Assembly: GCF_016862275.1 (NCBI RefSeq)
Contig: NZ_BOMQ01000091.1
Span: 1 to 46,691 of the forward strand
From: Actinoplanes nipponensis
GTDB lineage: Bacteria; Actinomycetota; Actinomycetes; Mycobacteriales; Micromonosporaceae
Direction of reading: 5' to 3'
Length of the DNA: 46,691 bases
Shown here: in pieces, positions 31,393-38,397 of the stretch
Numbering within the stretch: the stretch's first letter is position 1
Layout of the letters: the number at the start of each line of letters is the position of its first letter
Position numbers and translations under genes: made by a program
The notes under the pieces: generated by a model
Databases searched by the model: none
The model's input: the letters and a program-made list of their open reading frames with translations, nothing else
What the model was told of the DNA's origin: nothing

Positions 31393-31827
31393 ATGAAGAC
31401 GATCGCCACCGCCCGCATCACGACCGACGTTCCCGCCGCCGCCTTCTTCGAGCGCTGGGCCGACATGGCCACCTGGCCGAGCTGGAACACCGACACCGAG
31501 TGGGTCCGCCTCGACGGGCCCTTCCGGACCGGGGCCACCGGCGCACTGAAGCCGAAGGGCGGCCCGACGACGAAGTTCGTCATCGCCTCGCTGGTCCCCG
31601 GCCGGGAGTTCATCGACGTCTCCCTGCTGGTCGGCGCGAAGCTGACCTTCGAGCACCGGGTGGGCACGGCGGCCGACGGGCGGACCGAGGTGGCGGTGCG
31701 GGTCACCCTCGCCGGGCCGCTCGCGTTCTTCTGGGACCTGGTGCTGGGCCGGGACATCGCCCGGGGGCTCGCGGCCGATCTCGACCGGCTCGAGGCGGCG
31801 GCCCGCGCGGCGGGGGTGGCGGCATGA
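31393..31827 (+). CDS. SRPBCC-fold (polyketide cyclase/dehydrase-like) protein
   Basis: A 144-aa START/SRPBCC-like domain: TARITTDVPAAAFFERWADMATWPSWNTDTEWVRLDGPF, LKPKGGPTTKFVIASLVPGREFIDVSLLVGAKLTFEHRV, ending with a long C-terminal helix (IARGLAADLDRLEAAARA). These fold around a hydrophobic ligand. No partner enzyme is apparent. ATG 31393 is nearly leaderless and has no ribosome site. The stop overlaps the next start (ATGA), so it is the first cistron of a three-gene coupled operon. Confidence 0.85.
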   Translation: MKTIATARITTDVPAAAFFERWADMATWPSWNTDTEWVRLDGPFRTGATGALKPKGGPTTKFVIASLVPGREFIDVSLLVGAKLTFEHRVGTAADGRTEVAVRVTLAGPLAFFWDLVLGRDIARGLAADLDRLEAAARAAGVAA

Positions 31828-32243
31828 GGCACTGGCTCGGCGTCGTCTGCCGCGACCACGTGCGGCGCGGCACCGGGCTGGGCATCGCCCAGCTCGGGCA
31901 CGGCAAGCGCGACGGGCTGGCCCGGCTCGCGGCCGGCGACTGGCTCGTCTACTACTCGCCCCGCACCAGCCTGCGCGGCGGCGAGCCGCTGCAGGCCTGC
32001 ACGGCCATCGGCCAGGTCGCCGACGACGAGATCTGGCAGGCCGACGAGGGCGACTTCCGGCCGTGGCGCCGCCGGGTGCGCTACGTGGACGGCGCCGCCG
32101 AGACGCCGATCAAGTCGTTGGCGCTCGACCTCACCGCGGCGCCGGGCTGGGGCCAGCAGCTGCGGCGCGGCCTGGTCCCGCTGTCGGAGCACGACTTCAC
32201 GGTCATCCACGGCGCGATGCTCGCCCCGGTCCCGGCGTCGTGA
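31824..32243 (+). CDS. EVE (YTH-like) domain protein
   Basis: A 139-aa single-domain protein: MRHWLGVVCRDHVRRGTGLGIAQLGHGKRDGLARLAAGDWLVYYSPRTSLRGGEPLQACTAIGQVADDEIWQADEGDFRPWRRRVRYV. The GDWLVYYSPR strand and VCRDHV start match the EVE/UPF0310 fold, which is related to YTH and PUA readers of modified bases in nucleic acids. Its own target here is unknown. It is coupled to the preceding SRPBCC gene by ATGA and to the following marR gene by GTGA. Confidence 0.85.
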   Translation: MRHWLGVVCRDHVRRGTGLGIAQLGHGKRDGLARLAAGDWLVYYSPRTSLRGGEPLQACTAIGQVADDEIWQADEGDFRPWRRRVRYVDGAAETPIKSLALDLTAAPGWGQQLRRGLVPLSEHDFTVIHGAMLAPVPAS

Positions 32244-32689
32244 GCCTGGCCACCCGGCACTCCAGCGCGGACGAGAGCCCGGGTCTGCTGCTCTGGCAGG
32301 TGAGCAACAGGTGGCAGGCCGCCCAGCGGACCGCGCTGAAGCCGTTCGGCCTCACCCACGTGCAGTTCGTGCTGCTGGCGACGCTGACCTATCTCCAGTC
32401 GTCCGGACCGGTCACCCAGAAGGCGCTGGCCGGGGTGGCCGCCACCGACCCGATGATGACCTCCCAGGTCCTGCGCGCGCTGGAGGGCCGGGGCCTGGTG
32501 CACCGGCCCGAGCATCCCACCGACCGGCGGGCCCGGGCGCTGGCCGTGACCGACGAGGGACGCGCGCTGGCCAACCGCGCGGTGGTCGCGGTGGAGGAGT
32601 GCGACGCGGCGTTCTTCGCCCGGCTCGGCGACGACGTGCCCGCCTTCGCCGCGGCGCTGCGCCGGCTGAGCCGCCCCGCGCCCGACTGA
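32240..32689 (+). CDS. MarR-family transcriptional regulator
   Basis: A 149-aa winged-helix repressor. Dimerisation helices frame a DNA-binding core: HVQFVLLATLTYLQSSGPVTQKALAGVAATDPMMTSQVLRALEGRGLVHRPEHPTDRRARALAVTDEGRAL (helix-turn-helix and DxRxR wing). It probably represses its own operon; ATACTAA repeats in the operon promoter are the candidate site. Start GTG 32240 overlaps the EVE stop as GTGA. No ligand can be named. A run of about 15-bp tandem repeats follows its stop codon. Confidence 0.9.
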   Translation: MSLATRHSSADESPGLLLWQVSNRWQAAQRTALKPFGLTHVQFVLLATLTYLQSSGPVTQKALAGVAATDPMMTSQVLRALEGRGLVHRPEHPTDRRARALAVTDEGRALANRAVVAVEECDAAFFARLGDDVPAFAAALRRLSRPAPD

Positions 32690-32745
32690 GCCCGCTGGAT
32701 CGAGCCCGCCGGGCTGAGCCCGCGGGACTGAGCCCGCCGGGCTGC
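32687..32745. repeat. Tandem ~15-bp repeat after marR
   Basis: Four imperfect units of the type tgagcccgccgggc run from the marR stop codon (its TGA is in the first unit). Units differ by one to three bases. With inverted pairs (cccgccggg) they could also form small hairpins and end transcription. Confidence 0.6.
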
Positions 32746-32778
32746 GGCTGCCGCCGAGCCGACGGGCGGCGCGTGGTC

Positions 32779-32958
32779 CTAGTCGTCGTCCCCGTCGTCG
32801 TCATCGTCGTCGTCCTGGTCGCCGCCGGGGCAGCCGGTGAGGGTGAGCAGCCCGGCGGCGGCGCCGGCGGCCAGCAGCGTGCGGGTGAAGAACGTGCGAC
32901 GTCCGATCGTGGGCGGGCTGTCCGGGCCGTTGCGCGGGGTGCGTGCCGTTTCTTCCAT
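32779..32958 (-). CDS. Short Tat-type lipoprotein with poly-Asp tail
   Basis: A 59-aa protein. The N-terminus is MEETARTPRNGPDSPPTIGR, then RRTFFTRTLLAAGAAAGLLTLTGC. This combines a twin-arginine signal with a lipobox (LTGC) at the Cys, about position 43. The mature part is only CPGGDQ followed by seven Asp, Gly and three Asp, so it would be a lipid-anchored acidic peptide of about 17 residues. Asp runs often bind calcium or other cations, but no function is known. The gene is divergent from the ECF sigma factor and convergent on marR. ATG 32958 is selected; the same frame continues upstream without a start that makes biological sense. Confidence 0.6.
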   Translation of the reverse strand: MEETARTPRNGPDSPPTIGRRTFFTRTLLAAGAAAGLLTLTGCPGGDQDDDDDDDGDDD

Positions 32959-33136
32959 CCCGGCAGTCTGGCAGCGTGCGACCGTGGTGTCACATACGCG
33001 CCGCCGGTGGTGCTCTGTAGATGTGAAGCAGGATGGGGAACTCGCGGGGCACGGTGGGACCGCGCCGGCCGCCGTCGTGCCGGCGGCTCCGTCCCCCGCC
33101 GGCCGGATCGTGCGGCGAGCCGAGCGGGAGGGCGGG

Positions 33137-33661
33137 GTGGCCGTGCCGGCTCCGGCGGGACGAGGGGCCGTCCGGGCCGACCTGGAAGCGGTGTTCCGGT
33201 CCGCGTACCCCCGGGTGGTCGCGGTGGCCGCCCGGGTGCTCGGTTCCCGCGACGAGGCCGAGGACGTGGCCCAGGAGGTGTTCCTGACCTTCGGGCGCTC
33301 CGCCGTGCCGGCCGCGGAGGCCCCGGGCTGGTTGTCCGTCGCCGCCGCCCACACCGCGCTGAACCATCTCCGTACGGGCCGGCGTCGCGCCTGGCGCGAG
33401 GAGGCCGCCGGCGGTGGCGCCGCCGTCAGCCCCGACGTCGCCGACACCGTCGTCACCCGCGACGAGCGCCGCCGGGTGCGGGCCGCGCTGGCCCGGCTGC
33501 CCCGCCGGCAGGCGGTCGCCCTGGTCCTGCGGCACAGCGGCCTGAGCTACGCCGAGGTCGCGGCCGCCCTCGATCTGTCACCCGGCAGCGTCGGCACCAC
33601 CGTGCGCCGCGCCGAGTCCTCCCTACGCAAGGAGTTGAACCGCCATGCGCCATCCGACTGA
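33137..33661 (+). CDS. ECF-type RNA polymerase sigma factor
   Basis: A 174-aa sigma-70 family factor with only regions 2 and 4. Region 2 is DLEAVFRSAYPRVVAVAARVLGSRDEAEDVAQEVFLTF (the EDVAQEVFL core). Region 4 is LARLPRRQAVALVLRHSGLSYAEVAAALDLSPGSVGTTVRRAESSLRKEL. Start GTG 33137 has GGGAGGG 5 nt upstream and begins just before region 2; an earlier GTG at 33023 would add a non-conserved Pro/Ala-rich stretch. The stop overlaps the anti-sigma start by 17 bp, so the two are coupled. It should direct transcription of a small regulon, probably including this operon. No promoter is clear in 32959-33136. Confidence 0.9.
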   Translation: MAVPAPAGRGAVRADLEAVFRSAYPRVVAVAARVLGSRDEAEDVAQEVFLTFGRSAVPAAEAPGWLSVAAAHTALNHLRTGRRRAWREEAAGGGAAVSPDVADTVVTRDERRRVRAALARLPRRQAVALVLRHSGLSYAEVAAALDLSPGSVGTTVRRAESSLRKELNRHAPSD

Positions 33662-34724
33662 CGGCACCCTGCGCCGGCTCCTGGACGAGCCGTCCGGGGT
33701 CGCCGACACCGACCGCGAGCACGTGGCGGGCTGCCCGGCCTGCCGGTCCGGGCTCGCCGCGGCCCGCCGGGACGCGTCGCTGAGCCGCGCCGCCCTGGAC
33801 GTCGACGCCACCGTGGACGTGGACGCCGGCTGGTCCCGCCTGTCGCGGTCCGTCGCCGCCGACAGCCGCCGGGGCCGCGCCGCGACGGCCGCCCCCCGAT
33901 GGCGGGCGGCGCTGCGCCGGCCGGCCGTGGCCGCGGTCGCCGTCGTGGCCGTCCTGGGAGCGGCCAGTGCCGCGGCCGCCGCGGACTGGCTGCAGATCTA
34001 CCGGACCGAGCGGATCGCGCCCGTCACCCTCAGCCAGGCCGACCTGATCGCCCTGCCCGACCTCTCGGCGTACGGCCCGGTCGAGGTCACCGAGCCCCGG
34101 GTGCGGGCGGTCGCCGACGCCGCGGCCGCGCAGAAGGCCACCGGTCTGGCCGTGCCGCGGGTGCGGGACCTGCCCCGTGGCGTGACGGGGGAGCCGGCGT
34201 TCCAGGTCGGCGACCGGGTGACCGCGGAGTTCACCTTCTCGGCGGCGCAGGCCGCGCGGACCGCCGCGGCGGCCGGCCGGACGCTGCCCGCACCGCCCCC
34301 GGGCCTCGACGGCAGCACGTTCCGGCTGACCGCCGGCCCGGGACTCGCGGCGGTGTGGCGGGAGGCGCGCGGCGTGCCGGCGCTGATCGTGGCCCGCGGC
34401 GTGGCGCCCACGGCGTACTCGGAGGGCATCCCGTTCCGGACGGCGGCCGACTACCTGCTGTCGCTGCCCGGGCTGCCGGCGGCCGTCGCGGCGCAGCTGC
34501 GCGGCTTCACCGGCGACGGCACGACATTGCCCCTGCCGGTCAACTCGCAGTACCTGACCAGCGCCACCGCCGACGTCGGCGGCCGGCCGGCCACGGTGCT
34601 GAAGTCCCGCGACGGCCTGGTGGCCGGGGTGGTGTGGGTGGACGACGGCGTCGTCACCGCGGTGGCCGGCTCGCTCGGCCCCGACGAGGTGCTGTCGGTC
34701 GCCCGCGGGCTGGGGGAGCGGTGA
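33645..34724 (+). CDS. Membrane anti-sigma factor with zinc-type N-terminus and large sensor domain
   Basis: A 359-aa protein. The cytoplasmic N-terminus has DREHVAGCPAC, the H-x3-C-x2-C metal motif of zinc-associated anti-sigma domains. One membrane helix follows (RRPAVAAVAVVAVLGAASAAAAA, about 90-115), then an extracytoplasmic domain of about 240 residues (IYRTERIAPVTLSQADLIALPDLSAYGPVEV, FQVGDRVTAEFTFSAAQAA, LLSLPGLPAAVAAQLRGFTGDGTTLPLPVN). The large outer domain is unusual beside a short sigma factor and presumably senses an envelope signal. The gene couples to the sigma factor upstream and overlaps the ABC ATPase start as GTGA. Confidence 0.85.
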   Translation: MRHPTDGTLRRLLDEPSGVADTDREHVAGCPACRSGLAAARRDASLSRAALDVDATVDVDAGWSRLSRSVAADSRRGRAATAAPRWRAALRRPAVAAVAVVAVLGAASAAAAADWLQIYRTERIAPVTLSQADLIALPDLSAYGPVEVTEPRVRAVADAAAAQKATGLAVPRVRDLPRGVTGEPAFQVGDRVTAEFTFSAAQAARTAAAAGRTLPAPPPGLDGSTFRLTAGPGLAAVWREARGVPALIVARGVAPTAYSEGIPFRTAADYLLSLPGLPAAVAAQLRGFTGDGTTLPLPVNSQYLTSATADVGGRPATVLKSRDGLVAGVVWVDDGVVTAVAGSLGPDEVLSVARGLGER

Positions 34725-35728
34725 CGACCGGCCCCGTCGCCGGCCCCGCCGCGGTGGCCGGCGACCCGGACCGCGACGACACCGACCGGCTGCTGGCCGA
34801 GCTGCCGCCCGCGCCCGCGGTGTGGTGCTCCGGCCTGCGCAAGCGGTACCGGCGCCGGACGGCGGTGGACGACGTGTCCTTCAGCGTCGGCCGCGGCGAG
34901 GTGGTCGGGCTGCTCGGGCCCAACGGCGCGGGCAAGACCACCGTCATCAAGATCCTGCTCGGCCTGGTCCGGCCGGACGCGGGGGAGGTGCTGCTGCTCG
35001 GGCGCCCGGGCCGGGACCCGCGGGCCCGGGCCCGCGTCGGCTACCTGCCGGAGCTCTTCCGGTACCAGCCGTGGCTCACCGCGGCCGAGGTGCTGACCCT
35101 GCACTGCCGGCTCGCCGGGGTCCCGGTGCCGGCCCGCGAGCGGGGCGAGTGCCTGGCCCTGGTCGGCCTGGCCGACCGCGCCGGTGACCGGGTGGGCGGC
35201 TTCTCCAAGGGCATGCAGCAGCGCCTCGGGCTGGCGGTGGCCCTGGTGGCCCGCCCGGAGCTGGTCGTCCTCGACGAGCCGACCAGCGCGCTGGACCCGC
35301 TGGGCCGGGCCGACGTGCGCGACCTGCTGCTCTCGCTGCGCGAGCGCGGGGTCGCCGTGCTGCTGAACTCGCACCTCATCGGCGAGGTGGAGCGGGTCTG
35401 CGACCGCGTCGTCATCCTGGACCGGGGCCGGGTCGCCGCCGCCGGCACCCTGGCGGAGCTGCTCGGGGCCCGGGAGCTGCGGCTGCGGCTCGGCGCGGTG
35501 GGCGACCGGGCGCGGCAACGGCTGGCGGCGGCCGGCCGGCTCACCCACAGCGGGGACTGGTACACCGTCATGCTGCCCCCGGAGGAGGACCCCGCCACCG
35601 TGCCGGACCTGGTGGTCGACCTGATCGGCCTCGGGGTCCGGGTGCACGCCGTCGAACCCGGCCGGATCAGCCTCGAGGAGCGCCTGTTGGACATCCTGCG
35701 TACCGGGCCGGGCGGTGGTCAGCGATGA
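34721..35728 (+). CDS. ABC transporter ATPase (export type)
   Basis: A 335-aa soluble ATPase: Walker A LLGPNGAGKTTVIK, Q-loop region YLPELFRYQ (E/Q-loop before the helical domain), signature FSKGMQQRLGLA, Walker B LVVLDEPTSALDPL and switch His in LNSHLIGEVE. The last ~90 residues (ARELRLRLGAVGDRARQR to SLEERLLDIL) form the regulatory tail seen in the CcmA/NatA group. With the next gene it makes a two-component exporter (ATPase plus ABC-2 permease). Start GTG 34721 overlaps the anti-sigma stop; its own stop overlaps the permease start as ATGA. Confidence 0.92.
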   Translation: MTTGPVAGPAAVAGDPDRDDTDRLLAELPPAPAVWCSGLRKRYRRRTAVDDVSFSVGRGEVVGLLGPNGAGKTTVIKILLGLVRPDAGEVLLLGRPGRDPRARARVGYLPELFRYQPWLTAAEVLTLHCRLAGVPVPARERGECLALVGLADRAGDRVGGFSKGMQQRLGLAVALVARPELVVLDEPTSALDPLGRADVRDLLLSLRERGVAVLLNSHLIGEVERVCDRVVILDRGRVAAAGTLAELLGARELRLRLGAVGDRARQRLAAAGRLTHSGDWYTVMLPPEEDPATVPDLVVDLIGLGVRVHAVEPGRISLEERLLDILRTGPGGGQR

Positions 35729-36567
35729 TCGCCCGGACCGTCCTGACCGTCGCCGCGCTGACCCTGCAGGAGGCCGTCCGCCGGCGGGTGCTGCGTTCGA
35801 TCGTCGTGATGACGGTGGTGCTGCTCGGCCTCAGCGCCTGGGGCTTCCACCGGCTCGACGCCGAGTTCGGCGCCTTCACCACCGGGGAGGCCCGGATCGC
35901 GGCCTCCACGGTGCTCAACCTGGTGATGTTCGGCCTGAGCCTGATCGCCGCCCTCGGTACGGCCTTCCTGGCCGGCCCCACCCTGGCCGGCGAGATCGAG
36001 TCCGGCATCGTCCTGGCCGTCATGACCCGGCCGGTCCGCCGCCCCGCCGTCCTGGCCGGCAAGTGGCTGGGCCTGGCCGCGTTCGGCAGCGCGTTCGTGA
36101 CCGTGGCCGGGCTGGGCCAGCTGCTCATCGTGCGGGTCACCGTGGACTACTGGCCGCCGCACCCGGCGACCGGGCTGGCCCTGCTCGCGGCGCAGACCAC
36201 GGTGCTGCTGACCCTGAGCCTGCTGCTGTCCACGGTGATCTCGCCGATGGCCTCGGGCATCGTCGCGGTCGGCCTGTTCGGGGCCACCTGGATCGCCGGG
36301 GTGGTCGGCATGGTCGGCGAGGCGTTCGGCAACGACGGCGTGGCCCGCGTCGGCACGGTCTCCCGGATGCTGCTGCCCACCGACGGGCTGTGGCGCGGCG
36401 CCATGCACGCGTTCCAGCACCCGGGGCTGTCCCAGTTCCCGGCCTTCGAGGACTCGCCGTTCCTGAGCATGGCCCCGCTCACCGCCGGCTACCTGGCCTG
36501 GGCCGGCGTCTGGGTGGCGCTGGTGCTCGGGCTGGCGGCGCTGGTCTTCCAGCGCCGCGACCTGTGA
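35725..36567 (+). CDS. ABC-2 type transporter permease
   Basis: A 280-aa membrane protein with six helices. It contains TAFLAGPTLAGEIESGIVLAVMTRPVRRPAVLAGKWLG, the loop typical of ABC-2/NosY-like permeases, and a C-terminal YLAWAGVWVALVLGLAALVFQRRDL. Paired with the adjacent ATPase it should export a small molecule or lipid; the anti-sigma sensor may react to the same stress. ATG 35725 is coupled by ATGA. It converges with the chemoreceptor, with only 12 bp between the two stops. Confidence 0.88.
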   Translation: MIARTVLTVAALTLQEAVRRRVLRSIVVMTVVLLGLSAWGFHRLDAEFGAFTTGEARIAASTVLNLVMFGLSLIAALGTAFLAGPTLAGEIESGIVLAVMTRPVRRPAVLAGKWLGLAAFGSAFVTVAGLGQLLIVRVTVDYWPPHPATGLALLAAQTTVLLTLSLLLSTVISPMASGIVAVGLFGATWIAGVVGMVGEAFGNDGVARVGTVSRMLLPTDGLWRGAMHAFQHPGLSQFPAFEDSPFLSMAPLTAGYLAWAGVWVALVLGLAALVFQRRDL

Positions 36568-36579
36568 GCGGCGCCGGGA

Positions 36580-38283
36580 TCACCGGCGGGCGGCGAGGCC
36601 CGCCAGCCGGTCGATGGCGGCGCTCACCTCGGCGGTGAGGCCGGCCACGGTGGCGGCCTGTGCGGTGGTCATCGTCTCGGCGCCGGCCGTGGTGTGGTCG
36701 ATGTCGGTGATGGTGGCGCTCATCGTCGTCATGATCTCCACGACCGCGGTCACGTGGGCGTTCAGCTCGGCCAACGTCGCGGTGATGGTGTCGGTGGACT
36801 CCGCGGTGGTGGCGGCCAGCGTCTTGACCTCGTTGGCGACCACGGCGAAGCCGCGGCCGGCCACCCCGGCCCGCGCCGCCTCGATGGTGGCGTTGAGCGC
36901 GAGCAGGTTGGTCTGCCGGGCGATGCCGCCGATGAACCGGGCCACCTCGTCGACCTTCTGCAGGCTCTCGTGCAGGGTGCCGACGGCCCGGCTGGCCTGG
37001 TCGTTGTTGGTCAGCAGGTGGCTGGCCGCGGCCCGGGCGTCCCGGACCCGGTCGTCGATCTGCGCCGCGGCGTCGCCCACCGTGCCGGCCCGCGCGGAGA
37101 CGTCGGCCAGTTGCCGCGCGACCAGCGCGGAGGTCTCGGCGACGAGCTGCCGCGCCTGCTCCTGCGTCTCCCGCTCGGCCGCGCTCTGCCGCTCGTGGGT
37201 CTCCTGCAGTTCCCGCTGCCGCTCGTGCTGGCCGGCCCGCAGCGCCCGGTCGCGGCTGCTGATGGTGTCGAGCATCGCGTCGATGGCCCGGCCCAGCCCG
37301 GCGATGTCGTCGTCGCCGGTCGCGCCGATCCGCAGGTCGTGGTCCCCGGACGCGACGATCCGCTCGGTGGTCTGCCGCAGCGGGCGGACCCGGCGGCGCA
37401 CCGCCCGGCGGGTGGAGACCGTCAGCAGGAGCACCAGCAGCAGCGTCGCCACCGCGATGAGGACGAACAGCGTACGGGCGGTGCCGGTCGCGGCCGCGTG
37501 GATCGGGCGGCGCTGCACCGACTCCAGCACCAGCGTCGCGCCGTCGACGGTGCCGATGGCGGCGTCGAGCGCGATGCTGTCGCCGCCCAGGACCTTGGTG
37601 CGTACGGTGAGCGGGCCCAGCAGGCTGGACACCGAGGGCTGGCTGACGCCGCCGGCCCGCGGCTGCGCGACCAGCCGGGTGGGCAGGTTGACGTCCGTGC
37701 CGAGGGCGGCGAGCCGGTCCGGGGTGAGTCGCCGCAGCAGCACCAGCCCGCCCGACGAGGTGCCCTCGCCGCTGCTCGGGTAGGTGGCGGTGCCGCAGAA
37801 CAGGTACATCGCGTCCGCCGAGACGATGCCGCAGCGGGCGGCGCCGGGCCGGCCGGCCGGGTCGTACAGCCGGCTCAGCAGGGCGGGGTCGGTCAGTTGC
37901 GGCGCCGGCGTCCCGAAGCCGGGCGCGTCGGAGGTGTAGCCGCCCACCACGAGCCGGCCGTCGCGGGAGACGCCGAGCAGGCCGTCGAGGTCGCTCGCCG
38001 CATGCGTCGCGTCCGGCGGGAAGTCGTCACCGAACGCCGCCCGGTCCGCGTCCCGGATGTCCTGGTAGGTGTCGTCCCAGACCGCGTTGGTCGCCCCGAA
38101 CGCGGTGAGCAGGCGGGCCTGGCCGTCCAGCCCGATCCGGATGCGGTCGGCGTCCTGGGCCACCTGCCGGGCCTCCAGGCCGTCGAACGCCCGCGTCGTG
38201 ACCTGCTGCAGCACCAGGAAACCGGCGCCGCAGCCGACCAGCGCGGCCAGGACCGGCCCGAAACGTCTCACCATTGCTCGCAT
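36580..38283 (-). CDS. Methyl-accepting chemoreceptor-like protein with CHASE4 domain
   Basis: A 567-aa membrane receptor. N-terminal helix (VLAALVGCGAGFLVLQQV), extracytoplasmic CHASE4 (about 40-260, DGQARLLTAFGATNAVWDDTYQDIRDADR...FGDDFPPDATH), second helix (LFVLIAVATLLLVLLLTV), HAMP, coiled coil, then the signalling tip. The tip reads EVARFIGGIARQTNLLALNATIEAARAGVAGRGFAVVANEVKTLAATTAESTDTI. There is no flagellar or che gene in the window, so it may signal through other partners. ATG 38283 is chosen; ATG 38274 is also possible. A long same-frame extension to 39618 runs antisense through the kinase gene and is rejected. It is divergent from the sensor kinase. Confidence 0.9.
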   Translation of the reverse strand: MRAMVRRFGPVLAALVGCGAGFLVLQQVTTRAFDGLEARQVAQDADRIRIGLDGQARLLTAFGATNAVWDDTYQDIRDADRAAFGDDFPPDATHAASDLDGLLGVSRDGRLVVGGYTSDAPGFGTPAPQLTDPALLSRLYDPAGRPGAARCGIVSADAMYLFCGTATYPSSGEGTSSGGLVLLRRLTPDRLAALGTDVNLPTRLVAQPRAGGVSQPSVSSLLGPLTVRTKVLGGDSIALDAAIGTVDGATLVLESVQRRPIHAAATGTARTLFVLIAVATLLLVLLLTVSTRRAVRRRVRPLRQTTERIVASGDHDLRIGATGDDDIAGLGRAIDAMLDTISSRDRALRAGQHERQRELQETHERQSAAERETQEQARQLVAETSALVARQLADVSARAGTVGDAAAQIDDRVRDARAAASHLLTNNDQASRAVGTLHESLQKVDEVARFIGGIARQTNLLALNATIEAARAGVAGRGFAVVANEVKTLAATTAESTDTITATLAELNAHVTAVVEIMTTMSATITDIDHTTAGAETMTTAQAATVAGLTAEVSAAIDRLAGLAARR

Positions 38284-38361
38284 GTCAGTCCCGTCGGCGT
38301 GCCGGGCGGACAGATGAGGGTGACAACGGCGACAGGCCCTCGGCCGGCGGCCGCGCTGTCC

Positions 38362-38367
38362 TAGAAT
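38362..38367 (+). promoter_or_regulatory. -10-like box before the sensor kinase
   Basis: TAGAAT, 31 bp upstream of the CTG proposed as start (and 7 nt before an in-frame ATA). No clear -35 element precedes it. Confidence 0.4.
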
Positions 38368-38397
38368 GTCCGGATAACCACACGTCAGGAAGCTCGT

